Below, one piece after another: positions 19,663 through 27,700 of a DNA stretch of 64,000 nucleotides. The stretch is from Lepidonotus clava. Lineage: Eukaryota; Annelida; Polychaeta; Phyllodocida; Polynoidae. The stretch is taken from assembly GCA_936440205.1 (NCBI GenBank), contig OW387150.1:37940295-38004294 (forward strand), read 5' to 3'. Each line of letters starts with the position of its first letter. Position 1 is the stretch's first letter. The position numbers were made by a program, and so were the translations under genes. The notes under the pieces were generated by a model, which saw only the letters and a program-made list of their open reading frames with translations, was not told the origin of the DNA and did no database searches.

Positions 19663-21696
19663 CACACACACATATATATACTCAAAAACAGGCTTTAACA
19701 ACCCCTTTAAGTAAACCTATATGTTTTGGATAATCCGATATAGGGTTATTAACTGATAGGTAATTAAATACAACTATTGCATATGACAAATATAAATCAG
19801 ACTAATTAAAAAATGGAAATTGTGAGACTAAGGGAACAGTGTTGCGGCAGCAGTATTAGCAGTATTAGAGACCACAGTGTGTACATTATCCAAAGGCTGA
19901 AATGTATTTTTCTATTTTAAAATATATTCTATTGGTCCTTCATTGTTAACATATGATTGCAGGTATCCATGTCATCTATGACATCACCCGACCAAATGGA
20001 CAGCGAGTGGTTGACCTACTGGTCCGATGTTCTGAATGCACTTTGCCCCGTTTTGAGCCAATCGACAATGCCGCCACATACAAACTGGTCCTCCCATCAT
20101 TCCTTGCGGCAGGTGGTGATGGGTATGATGTCATACCCCGCAACATGAAGCGCCATCATGTGTACGGTGAGTATGTATAAGGTTTATGTAAAAGTTGAAG
20201 AGTCAGGACTGTCATTCTAAATCACATATATATTGGGTGTCTGTAGGGTGTGTGTAAGGGGCGAAGAGTTAGGACTCTCATTCTGCACCACATATATATT
20301 TGGTGTCTGTAGGGTGTGTGTAAGGGGCGAGGAGTCAGTGATTCTACATCACATTTATATTGGGTGTTTCTAGGGTGTGTGTAAGGGGCGAGGAGTCAGG
20401 ACTGTCATTCTACGCCATATATATATATTGGGTGTCTGTAAGGTAGTCGTAAGTGTCTAGGGGGGTCAGGACTGTCATTTGTATGATTAGTGTCTCTAGG
20501 TTGGGTGTAAGGGATGGGGAGTTGGGAATGTCATTTGTATTGCAGTGTCTGTAGGGTGGGTGTAAGGGTCAAGGAGTCAGGTCTGTCATTCTAAACCACT
20601 TATATATTGGGAGGCTGTAGGGTGGGCCTAAGAGATGAGGAGTCAGGTCTGTCATTCAACATCAGGTATATATTGGGTGTCTGTAGGGTGGGTGTAAGGG
20701 ACAAGGGGTCAGGACAGTCATTCTACATCATGTGTATAAAAATAATCAAATACCAGTATTATGCAGTTTTGCAGAAAAGTGAGACAAGTTGTAAAAACTT
20801 TTCTATTGTCTGGATGAATAAAATAATTTTTGGAGTTTGGGGTGGATTTACAAGAGTTTTGTTATGAACCTCTGCTACTGTTCCCTGAGTGCCTGTACCC
20901 TCCCACTGCCTCTGCTACTGGGGCCTATTTCAAAATAAAGCTCGGTACTGCTACATCAGTTTTGCGTTTCATAAACTTACGATCACCTTTTGGGGTACCA
21001 TAGCTACATGAGTTTTGTCTTTGCTTAAGTTAGGTTGGGTGTACTTATGGGAGCTTTGGGTAGTTTTAGGGGAGTGCTAGGTGAATTTAATGGAGTTTTT
21101 GGTGGATTTACGAGAGTTTTGTTATGAAATGGCTGCATACGAGAGTTTCAAACTCGCATACAATTTCTGTAAGCTCCCATATAACTCCCGTACCCACAGA
21201 GATTCTTATGAATCACCCCATAGTTCCCTGAGTGTCTGTCCATTTGTAAGGTGTCTTCTACCGTTGTCTTAGCACTTGTCTCTTTAGTGTGTCTACTTTG
21301 CTACTTCACTATTACCTGATGAAGACTGTCAAAAGTCAAAACATGTTGATTTGCCACAATTTTATTCAAATGCTTTATTGAATAAATAATCAATGTTGTC
21401 CAGCAACACTGTCATCAAGTGTATCTTCAACATCTTTAATTTCATTATTACCTATACCTGCAGGTGATGTGGACATTGACCTACTGATAAAACATGTGCA
21501 GGCCCAGTCTCCGGTGACAGCAGGCATTGAGAGTCGCATTGAATTCATCAGTACCGAGTACTGTCACAGACCAGGATGTGGGGATGTCGCACGTGTCATG
21601 AGTGCTGGCCACAGAACCCAAAACCAGGCCTCACTTAAATTCCTGCTTTTCAGCACTTTGCTGCTACTGTCAATAATAAACTATACAAACATTTAA
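6915..21696 (+). CDS. NT5E: Ecto-5'-nucleotidase (CD73-like), complete, 10 coding exons
   Basis: Coding exons: 6915-7093, 10923-11118, 11604-11817, 12838-13023, 14008-14205, 15076-15207, 16064-16183, 19398-19553, 19963-20166 and 21464-21696. Together they make 1818 nt, or 605 residues, against about 574 in human CD73. The family hydrolyses extracellular AMP to adenosine at the cell surface using two metal ions. Visible features: weak signal peptide (about 1-33); metallophosphatase motifs HTNDVH (41-46), DAGDQ (94-98), GNHEFDN (128-134), GHAGF (H228) and GGHTNT (H251); substrate domain NGGGIRS (398-404) and GGDGY (511-515); a C-terminal hydrophobic tail (FLLFSTLLLLSII) fitting a GPI signal. 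All introns are GT-AG; from the third on they are phase 1. The start is chosen because it gives a signal sequence directly before the catalytic domain. Tyr515 replaces the Phe that stacks on adenine in the human enzyme. Several introns carry repeat copies of their own splice junctions. Confidence 0.93.
7768..9676. repeat. 35-bp minisatellite in NT5E intron 1, about 54 copies
   Basis: The unit is CATCATACACCCTACAACTC followed by TAACCCTTCACCCCA, with TGTCCC and TGACCC variants. It lies between the arms of the foldback element. Reading frames across it are repeat artefacts. Confidence 0.9.
9809..10520. mobile_element. TTAA-flanked foldback MITE nested in intron 1
   Basis: TTAAGGATAGAGAGTGGTGA at the left is mirrored by TCACCACTCTCTATCCTTAA at the right. 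The halves are largely inverse copies; for example AAAAATCTGAGACAC near 10217 mirrors GTGTCTCAGATTTTT near 10107. It interrupts the right arm of the larger foldback. TTAA ends suggest piggyBac-type insertion. Confidence 0.65.
10577..10785. mobile_element. MITE with GTCCCCACATGG ends, nested in intron 1
   Basis: The left end GTCCCCACATGGCAACTAAA is mirrored by a right end near TTTAGTCGCCATGTGGGGAAC, with CTGGTG/CACCAG also paired. It interrupts the right arm of the outer element a second time. Confidence 0.5.
10923..11118 (+). CDS. NT5E: NT5E exon 2: DAGDQ metal-binding segment
   Basis: It follows a CATTCAG acceptor and encodes residues 61-125, including the GGVARR and LLLLDAGDQFQGTLWF blocks conserved in 5'-nucleotidases. 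It ends ATG|GTAGGT at phase 0. Confidence 0.92.
11119..11603. other. NT5E intron 2
   Basis: 485 bp of AT-rich sequence between a GTAGGT donor and a CTCCTACACAG acceptor. I recognised no repeat or RNA gene in it. Confidence 0.6.
11604..11817 (+). CDS. NT5E: NT5E exon 3: GNHEFDNG motif
   Basis: It encodes residues 126-196 plus one base. GNHEFDNG carries the catalytic Asn-His pair of the calcineurin-like fold; FPVLSANI and VGVIGYTTTDTP follow as in CD73. The donor is CAG|GTAGGA (phase 1). Confidence 0.93.
11830..12045. mobile_element. MITE family A copy just after the exon 3 donor
   Basis: CCCAGGCAAGAATATGATGC starts about 12 bp into intron 3 and runs into the TTATTATAACG and GGTTCTTGTTATGTTATTTTGATGG blocks typical of family A. 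Confidence 0.55.
12056..12190. mobile_element. MITE family G-like copy
   Basis: The left part ACACCATACCCACAGGTAG and right part CACCTAGTGGGTATGGGGC are inverse. The last bases, GGGGCTTTA, match the terminus of the 58749 element. Confidence 0.5.
12180..12600. repeat. Telomere-like CCCTAA blocks with embedded exon 3 tail copy
   Basis: Four blocks of degenerate CCTAACCCTAA repeats alternate with pieces of exon 3: GATACACCACCCTACAGG near 12245, a longer copy at 12479-12527, and GATACACAACCACTGACA near 12593. The blocks share GGGTCAGGATTAACCTTACC-type leaders, so the whole is a tandem duplication of about 230 bp. Confidence 0.7.
12479..12527 (+). repeat. Copy of the NT5E exon 3 end with splice donor
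   Basis: It matches the last ~40 nt of exon 3 and the first bases of intron 3: ACACCCCGGACCTCTCCCAC then TCAG|GTAAGAAACC, compared with TCAG|GTAGGAAACC at the true junction 660 bp upstream. The copied donor is closer to consensus than the real one. Confidence 0.8.
12838..13023 (+). CDS. NT5E: NT5E exon 4: GHAGF and GGHTNT metal ligands
   Basis: It encodes residues 198-258 with split codons at both ends. NKIIALGHAGF and VDLVVGGHTNTFLYTG carry H228 and H251, equivalent to two metal-binding histidines of CD73. The donor is CAG|GTAACC. Confidence 0.93.
13030..13376. mobile_element. MITE family A copy just after the exon 4 donor
   Basis: It starts about 7 bp into intron 4 with CACCCGGCGGTGTGACGTTA and ends with TTACGTCACAGGTTGGCTGG. 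The ends are inverse, and the interior repeats AACATTCTG/CAGAATGTT motifs. This is the copy that best shows both termini. Confidence 0.6.
13607..13857. repeat. Direct repeat upstream of NT5E exon 5
   Basis: It shares TTGATATCCATCAAATCCAC, GCAGATAATGCATAT, GATACAAGGCTG and TTATCACCCAGA with 14703-15055 on the other side of exon 5, so the exon sits between two direct copies about 1.1 kb apart. Confidence 0.7.
14008..14205 (+). CDS. NT5E: NT5E exon 5: linker into the C-terminal domain
   Basis: It encodes residues 260-324. AHETPVGTYPEVV, VQDFAFGKYLGVLDVTFDDD and SGNPQLLDN match the end of the metallophosphatase domain in CD73. The donor is CAGG|GTGAGT (phase 1). Confidence 0.92.
14178..14390 (+). 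repeat. 69-bp tandem triplication across the exon 5 donor
   Basis: The genuine exon 5 end (from CAGCTATTAGACAACAAAG) and its first 40 intron bases are repeated at 14247 and 14316. The third copy keeps CAACAGGGTGAGCG; the second has GGTGGT in place of GGTGAG. Confidence 0.85.
14703..15055. repeat. Direct repeat downstream of NT5E exon 5
   Basis: A diverged second copy of the 13607-13857 segment, with an extra block near 14800-14870 (TTATTAGGGTTACGGGGATC). Confidence 0.7.
15076..15207 (+). CDS. NT5E: NT5E exon 6: helical linker, CRLRECN
   Basis: It encodes residues 326-368. RLRECNLGN across the junction matches the RFRECNMGN stretch that opens the substrate-binding domain in CD73. The exon is GC-rich; the donor is TAG|GTAGGT. 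Confidence 0.9.
   Translation: MPRPWRRWPPGASPCRNPSGVCWAGLTCCWKGRGPPAASGSVT
15736..16020. mobile_element. MITE family E copy in intron 6
   Basis: GGGGCCTGTTTAAAAACAAA at the left is loosely mirrored by TTTTATGGAACACCCCA at the right. Inside are TACTGCTGCATGAGTTTTGC and GTTATGAAACAGGAG blocks. The same element occurs at 20919-21223 in intron 9. Confidence 0.65.
16064..16183 (+). CDS. NT5E: NT5E exon 7: NGGGIRSSI substrate motif
   Basis: It encodes residues 370-408. NFVTDAMVAW and HNGGGIRSSIS match the CD73 nucleotide-binding domain, where the Asn and Arg contact substrate. The donor is CAG|GTACAG. Confidence 0.93.
16515..17120. mobile_element. MITE family A copy with internal tandem blocks
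   Basis: AACATTGCAGCAACATTCTG is followed by about seven ~50-bp blocks of the form ACCTAATCAGAATGTCACAA then TAACATTCTGTTTAGG. The end GTGACCATTACGTC resembles other family A ends. The 47100 copy has the same block structure. Confidence 0.6.
17120..17390. repeat. Degenerate CACACCTCTAACTGTA repeat
   Basis: Loose tandem runs of ACACACCTCTAACTGTACAC and variants occur at 17145-17290. The origin is unknown. Confidence 0.5.
17392..17475 (+). repeat. Outlying copies of the NT5E exon 8 acceptor
   Basis: GCTAACATCACCCTGAAGGA then TGCCTACAG and, after a CTGCAG, GTAATATCACTGTGAATGCC both resemble the start of exon 8 (GGTAACATCACACTGAAGGA). Confidence 0.75.
18116..18828 (+). repeat. 54-bp minisatellite derived from the exon 8 acceptor, about 13 copies
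   Basis: It opens with CTGCAG|GTAACATCACCCTGAAG, a near-perfect copy of the exon 8 junction. Then CCCTGAAGGATGCCTACAAC plus GTCTAACTCCTTGTCTGACC and CCATATACCATAAA repeat every 54 bp. In the exon 8 frame each copy reads LKDAYNV and then a stop. The minus strand is open across the array (240 codons) only because the period is a multiple of three. Confidence 0.9.
18850..19167. mobile_element. Foldback MITE with AAGGCCATATCACAC / AGTCTAATTAGGGCTTA ends
   Basis: The ends TTAAGGCCATATCACACTAC and GTAGTCTAATTAGGGCTTAA are imperfect inverted repeats. Inside, CACATTGGGTCGTGTTGCCC and CACAACCCAATGCATGCC are inverse. It separates the main exon 8 array from a further set of junction copies. Confidence 0.5.
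19187..19397 (+). repeat. Further exon 8 acceptor copies directly before exon 8
   Basis: At least four junction copies precede the real exon: TAACATCACCCTGAAAGGAC (19189), CTGCAG|GAAACATCACTGTGAATG (about 19237 and 19342), and CTGCAG|GTAACATCACACTGAAG (about 19290). The last continues GATGCCTACAGTGTCTAA, again a stop just after the copied codons. Confidence 0.85.
19398..19553 (+). CDS. NT5E: NT5E exon 8: adenine-pocket segment
   Basis: It encodes residues 410-460. NVHPFANTIDLVELQG matches the LPFGGTFDLVQLKG region of CD73; F422 is placed like the first adenine-stacking Phe. Of many upstream look-alike acceptors only this one reads through without a stop. The donor CAG|GTGCTG is weak. Confidence 0.92.
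19620..19680. repeat. (CA)n microsatellite
   Basis: About 25 CA dinucleotides with one CG interruption, ending in TATATATA, inside intron 8. Confidence 0.95.
19963..20166 (+). CDS. NT5E: NT5E exon 9: GGDGY substrate-clamp segment
   Basis: It encodes residues 462-528. GIHVIYDITRP, YKLVLPSFLAAGGDGYDVI align with GIHVVYDLSRK and the YKVILPNFLANGGDGFQMI region of human CD73. Tyr515 stands where the second adenine-stacking Phe is expected. The donor is TACG|GTGAGT. Confidence 0.92.
20160..20735 (+). repeat. 66-bp minisatellite starting at the exon 9 donor, about 8-9 copies
   Basis: The array begins at the junction itself: TGTACGGTGAGTATGTATAA at exon 9 becomes TGTAGGGTGTGTGTAAGGGG in the following units, each continuing GAGTCAGGACTGTCATTCTA then a CATATATATTGGGTGTC block. 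Confidence 0.85.
20919..21223. mobile_element. MITE family E copy in intron 9
   Basis: It runs from GGGGCCTATTTCAAAATAAA to TTCTTATGAATCACCCCA. The order of internal blocks (TACTGCTACATCAGTTTTGC, GTTATGAAATGG, AGTTTCAAACTCGCATAC) matches the 15736 copy. Confidence 0.65.
21464..21696 (+). CDS. NT5E: NT5E exon 10: C-terminus with GPI-type tail
   Basis: It encodes residues 530-605 and the stop. GDVDIDLLIKHV and GIESRIEFI resemble the GDQDINVVSTYI and VEGRIKFS parts of CD73. The protein ends in a polar stretch (SAGHRTQNQAS) and a strongly hydrophobic tail without basic residues after it, as expected for GPI attachment. Confidence 0.92.
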
Positions 21697-21727
21697 AGCA
21701 CTGTTTATAATAACTTTAATTGTAAGC

Positions 21728-21733
21728 AATAAA
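21728..21733 (+). terminator. Polyadenylation signal of NT5E
   Basis: AATAAA lies 32 bases after the stop codon and is the first such signal downstream. Confidence 0.8.
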
Positions 21734-21894
21734 ATGTACTTTAGATATGCCTTATGTGAGAAAATTTGTCTTATGGTGAGTTTACTCATGCTGACTAAAC
21801 ACCTTGACTACCTGGCCAACAAGAATCTAACTGTGTCACTTGGCTGACCAGACATAATATCCTGGGCAAGGGGAAACCTGATTAACTTGATGAT

Positions 21895-22150
21895 CAAATT
21901 GCATTATAACGAAATTTTTCATGACAAGAAAATGTGACATTTTTGTAATGTTCTTTCACATAATAATAATGTTATCATAACAGTCTTCAATAGTAACGCC
22001 TCAACTTCTCTAAAATATAATGTTATCATAACATCCTTTTTAGTAAGTCTCAACTTTACCTAAAAGTGTGAAAATTAACCAAAACAGTATGGTTTGCTGA
22101 ATGTGCTCGTTACATCGTTGCTTGTCTGGGCTGGCTCCTGACTCATACAC
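21895..22150. mobile_element. MITE family A copy (decayed)
   Basis: Shared blocks include TTGTAATGTTCTTTCACATA, ATGTTATCATAAC repeats, the GAATGTGCTCGTTACATCG right part and a GTCTGGGCTGG end. Confidence 0.5.
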
Positions 22151-23210
22151 TGTGGTCAGCACCTCATGGGTAAGGGTTTACCTATAGTCACTGGTCTTCC
22201 CTCAAGCTGACGTGCTGACCCAAACAAATAACCAACACTAGTCCCAGGTGACATGAACAAACACTACAGTTGTTTGAGAAATAGATTCTTTATTCTCATA
22301 TCTGGTTACAGCAGAAGTCAGGCACAGGTTCTTTGAAAATTAAATTGAAAAGTTTAAATATCAAACTTTTTTGTTCTGCTTTTACTAGTTGACCCAGAAT
22401 CGCTCACTAGCCAGAAGAGCTGATTCTGGTCATATGGGTTTTGAGCGTGGGCCTCAGTATTTAATTTGGGTCAAAAATGGGTGCATCTAAAGTCAATTAT
22501 TTTCTCTTTCTACATATAACTTCATTGAGACAGAGTGAACACAATGTATTAACATTCTGAGAACATGGAGAAGGTTCAGTGATAGTAACCAATAAGTCCT
22601 CTTTTTACAAGTGAAAGTAAAACAATCCCGTTTTTGGTGGACCATGACATCAGAACACCCTTTCATATTTCATATAATTAAGAATAGCAGAAACTATGTA
22701 TTTCATTCATCTATGTCACACCTTTGTCAATGAAGAGATACAAAGATGACATGCACAACAAGCACTTCCGACTACACATCTTAGATATGTCAACAACATC
22801 CATATAAATGTGATGTGTCAGGTCACAAACACAATTAGCATTCCAGTCATATTGCTCCCCTATTTGTCATGTTTTGTCAAAGGGCGAATCATATACTAAT
22901 AATATATACACAATCAAGCTGCAATATTCAATACAGACCAAAGGGCATTAAACATGGAGGGGTATCACTTTTTATTTCTTTTTTTTAAATGTAGTCTCCT
23001 ATGCTTTAACACTGGCAGACCCCTCAAAGAGGACCAGGCTGATACAACCTTTATACACCCTTTGTATGATGTCACGACCTGTATCACCTAGGTGTGACAT
23101 CAGAGGTAAACAAACAGAAACAAATGTTAAGAAACATAAACAACTTTGTACAAAATTCACATATTTACCCGTTCAAAATGCACAAAAAATGCATAATAAT
23201 ATGTAAGGAG
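22150..23210. other. Intergenic stretch between the NT5E and oxidase 3' ends
   Basis: No conserved frame, RNA gene or clear repeat was recognised here. Confidence 0.4.
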
Positions 23211-23221
23211 TTGAAATCCTT

Positions 23222-23356
23222 GTCTGGGATCCTGAGCCTTGAATTTCATTTCTGGGTCGGGTTCCTTTTGGTCCTGCTCTCTGGACCTTTGGTGCCCCTA
23301 GCAGAACCAAAAGGAACCGAACCCTTTGACAAAATATGGCGCCTAGGATCCCAGCT
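23222..23356. mobile_element. Short foldback repeat
   Basis: TGGGATCCTGAGCC at the left pairs with GCGCCTAGGATCCCA at the right; further in, GTTCCTTTTGGTCCTGCT pairs with AGCAGAACCAAAAGGAAC. This gives a hairpin of about 135 bp. Confidence 0.6.
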
Positions 23357-23361
23357 CTGTT

Positions 23362-23552
23362 AAGGCCATATTCTATATAGTGATTTTGATGCTGCCAATT
23401 TTGTATTTATTTGATTTTCTGTGAGAATATCACATGACACCTTACATCGTATATATCATTCAAAAGAGAATTTTGAAATATTTCTATTGGTGTGTAATAT
23501 AACTATTTCATAATCGGCAGCAAAATCGCTATGTGGAATACGGCCATTAATA
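23362..23552. mobile_element. MITE with TAAGGCCATATTC ends
   Basis: TAAGGCCATATTCTATATAG at the left is mirrored by CTATGTGGAATACGGCCATTA at the right, and TGATTTTG/CAAAATCG also pair. It is non-coding, 191 bp, and related at its ends to the 18850 element. Confidence 0.6.
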
Positions 23553-23932
23553 TCTACATAATTAAAACAGTTAGGCATATATATTATACGCACCTACTTA
23601 TAGAGAAATTACACACAGACCAAAGGGCATTACAGAGTAATGGGCATTATACACAGAGCAATGATCACAATGAACAAAAAATTCAAGTTTGGTGCCAAAG
23701 TCAGAGCACATGGCAGGCCATGTTGACCTTATCTGTCTTTGCATTGGTTTTTAATTGGATCAATGGTTCCAAGGGTCTGCTAAGAGCCCTATTTCCTTTA
23801 TTCCTGTAAGTACCACACTGCCCCTTATGTTGGGTGATGGTATCTGTTTTTGGCTTTAACTGTGATACATACATCAGTATATACTCATTCCTTTACTCAT
23901 TTTCAATGATAATGGTTGAGACTCTAAGGAGA

Positions 23933-24066
23933 GATTATGTATAATAAAAATCAATTTCTCTCATGAATTGTAAAGACAATATTATTCATGTCACAACAAT
24001 AACAAAAGTTTATCTTGACATGAAGTGTCTTTACATTTCATGAGAGAAGTTGATTTTTGTTACATA
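23933..24066. mobile_element. Short palindromic repeat
   Basis: AAAAATCAATTTCTCTCATGA is mirrored by TCATGAGAGAAGTTGATTTTT, with TATGTATAATA and TGTTACATATA further out. Confidence 0.6.
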
Positions 24067-24550
24067 TAATTGGGTTAATATCTGCTGGGCACACTGATGA
24101 AAGTGATGAACCATGTAATTTAGATGCACGATATCTTAAGATGGAGATAAATAGTTACTTTTTCTTGATCTCTTATGTTATATACAATTTGAATTGCTGT
24201 GTAAACTACAGATTTAGAAAGGGTCTCCAATCACTGTAGTCTAGGCTTACAACTGAAAGGAAGTTACTTGATAGACAAATTCTGCCTTAGTAGGTTGAGA
24301 TTCATATCACATTAAAGTCATAGCAAGATAAACATAATCTAGCTTTACATAAACGTTGATTAACTCTGGTGCATATCCTACAAATTCAGTGCACATTTTA
24401 CATTACATGATAATGGAAAAGGGCATTCTCCGTAATGAACAGTCAACTTAAAGAATGTACTTTTGGTAATAGAAATTTTCATAACCACCTGTTTTCCCCT
24501 CAATTATCTTCTTACCCGTCCCCTTCATGTACCCTTAGGTCTATTTCTCT

Positions 24551-24735
24551 TTAGCTATCACCTTCAGATGTCAGTGGTTGGTATTCCTTGTCCTTTCTCA
24601 ACCTCTTGCTGCACACGGTGTAGGTATTAGCAAAGACCAGGAACAGAGCGGCCACTCCGAGTGTGATTGCTGGGATCTTGAATGCATCATCACTCTCACG
24701 GCACTCATCAGGGACCTCCTCTGCATTCACACCGA
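24551..24735 (-). CDS. Oxidase exon 16: transmembrane anchor and cytosolic tail
   Basis: It encodes residues 698-757 and TAA. The helix PAITLGVAALFLVFANTYTV is followed by CSKRLRKDKEYQPLTSEGDS. The basic KRLRK stretch marks the cytosolic side; YQPL fits the YxxΦ endocytic or lysosomal sorting motif (inferred). Confidence 0.9.
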
Positions 24736-27700
24736 CTGTGTCAAATTAAACAACATGAATTAGCCTCTTCATAAGACACGCTTAAGTATATATAGCAATT
24801 GTAAATGTAGTGTTCGTCTTGTACCTTATCATTGTTCAGAGAATAACTAAAACTTGTAAAGTTAAAAGTATTGGAGGTCTCTGATGCAGCATGTTTTTAT
24901 GGCATCACATTTGATAAGAGAGAAACAGCCCCATGACCACCATCACTTTTTATGTCTTCAAATACATTAAACAGGTCAAATAATAATGTTTTGTCAAAAA
25001 GACTCTACTGTAGCTGATCTCAGGGTAAATGGGGAATTGTAAGTGGGTAGTGGGCAAGGAACCCCTTAGTGGACCTGAAGGTCCATGCCACAATTTTACT
25101 GGTGGGCATGATTCAGACAGTTACAGATAAGTGGAACTAAACTTACACACCATACCTACCCTGGTGGGTGTGCTTCAGACAGTTACACCTGAATGGACTT
25201 AAAGTTAGGTGCCATTCCTACCCTGATAGGTGTGTCTCAGACAGTTACACCTAACGGGACCTAAAGTTACATACCATACCTACCCTGGTGGGTGTGCATT
25301 AGATGGTTACACCTGAATAGACTTAAAGTTACCTGCCATTCCTACCCTGATAGGTGTGTCTCAGACAGTTACATCTGAATGGACTTAAAGTTACGTGCCA
25401 TTCCTACCCTGATGGGTGTGTCTCAAACAGTTACGTCTGAGCAGACCTAAAGTTATGCCCCATACCTACCCTGCTGTTCGTGCTTCAGGAAGTCTTCTTC
25501 TGACCAGTGGAAGTCTCCACATGTGCGCATGTTGGCTGGCTTGGCATTCATCTCCGACTCGTCCCCTATCTGCATGACCAGTGCCATGCCCTCCGCATTG
25601 TGAAACTCCACATGACAGTGCATAAACCAGTATCCTGCAACAAGACAGGCAGAATTATGATCAATCAATTCATTCAGATTGTGCCATCAGCCATTTCTCC
25701 AGACTGTGTAATTCTCCCTAGCATGGAAAGCATTTTCACTGTGGTTTACCTGCAGGCTAGCCTAGATCAAGTTGCATCATGGGTAATGGAGTGACAAACC
25801 ACAAGGCTTAACTATAGAAATTTTCAATAATCATGGTATTATTTGTGGTTAAACATGACAGATGTCAATCTCAACTATTCATTTTGCATCCATAATTGTT
25901 TCCTATCTTTGAAGTTGGTTTGAAAATGTATTTTTCACATATTGATGTAAAGCAAATATCGTTATTTTTCTATAGATTTCCCAGTGATTTTGTCAACAAA
26001 ATTAATTCCGATTTACCTGCAGGTACTTAAAATACTGAATATCAGCTATCCGCGCTAGGGAGAATTAATATGAAGTTCATAATAATATCAATATCACTGT
26101 TTGACACCAACATCAAGTACATTTTATTGATAACTTATGCCAAAAATAACTTAAAACATAATCTATTATGATAGACATTATTCATTATGATCAGCCTGGG
26201 AGGTACAAACATGTATACAATAAATGGATTAACCAAGGTAGAGATATTGCCTACCTGGGTTGTCGGTCCTGAATCTGGTGACCACGTACCCCCCAACAGG
26301 TATCACCAGTGAGTCCTTCATGGGGGCCCCGTGTGATATGAGCCCGGGCACGTGACCACCTGCCCAGCTCTCATTAGTCCACTCTTAAACAGAACACATA
26401 TGGATTGATAAATTGGGAGTGGATATTTCCTAGTATTTTTAATAAAACTATTTTGATTTAAGACTTTTTTGTCTTCTTTTCTGCCAAATTTCTCCAACCC
26501 TAGTGTTTGACTTGGGATTTTCCCTTGTAGCATGGTTTATTGCCCCCTGGGTGCTATATTGCAAAGCGGACTTACCCAAGTTCTTATAATGAAGACTGAT
26601 CAAGTGTGTGCAGGCACCAAACAGAGTCATTTGCCCTGTGGCCAATTGCATTATAAATTTCGTGACAATGAAAATAATAAAACAGGGCAACATTTCATTG
26701 TTACTTTGATTGTAACAACACACGTTTTGACACTTAAAAAACCCTATTTAGATTGATCATAATGAGCTTTAATCTTTACAGGAATTTCTGAATTTTCTTC
26801 CCCTTTCTACATCAATTGACAGAATTTAATTTCATCCAGTAGAAACAGAGGTATAATGATTTTGTAACAACGCAACTTTGCACAGTTACACAACCGTTCT
26901 TATCCTTAAGATTGGGTAACAATGGAATGTCATTGTGCAACGGGCAACTGGGCACACACAGATTTGGCATTGTTTTTGTCAAACCTTGAAGCTGTAACAA
27001 TGGGGACTTACCTAAGGTATTGCAATGGAACCTACACATTGCAAGACTATGGTTTGCCCAAGGCATTTCAATGGAGAACCTCCAAAGGTTTTCAAATGGG
27101 GATTTACAGGAAGTATTAAAGTGAGGAAATTAAGTGAAAAACGGTCAGGGGTCTTGTCTGTAAGAAAGTGAGGAAATAAATGGACTACCAAGTATATTAC
27201 ACATTTTTTTCACTGATTTTACAAGAATAAGTTCTTCCATGGTATTCTATGATACATGAGATGGTTAGATGAAATGATGGTAACAAGAATAATATCAAGT
27301 TGCATCACATCATTTCAGAGCAATTGCATGTCAATTTCCTATGTAATTTTAATTATTAACAGGTATCAATGGTGATATTGTTGCCTTAAACAATCTCTTA
27401 TCATCTAACCAACTGTACATTCAAGGGTTGCTCATTTCATAATATATGTCTAACTATAAACTTCTTTCAAGTGATATAAATTATAACATTAACTAGCGAG
27501 GGACCCGTGCTGCCATCTGCTGTTATTTATATGACCTCCTGGTAACTAGCAGCAACCTTCATTGTTTACAACTTCTACTACATGGGCAGCACACAGTCCC
27601 CTCTCATGCTTTGATCAATTTGACTTAGTAAATCCTCACATCTAAGAAAAAAAAAAGGCGGCTTGCTTTTGCCGGCTCCTGAATTTTTTATGTTCTGGGT

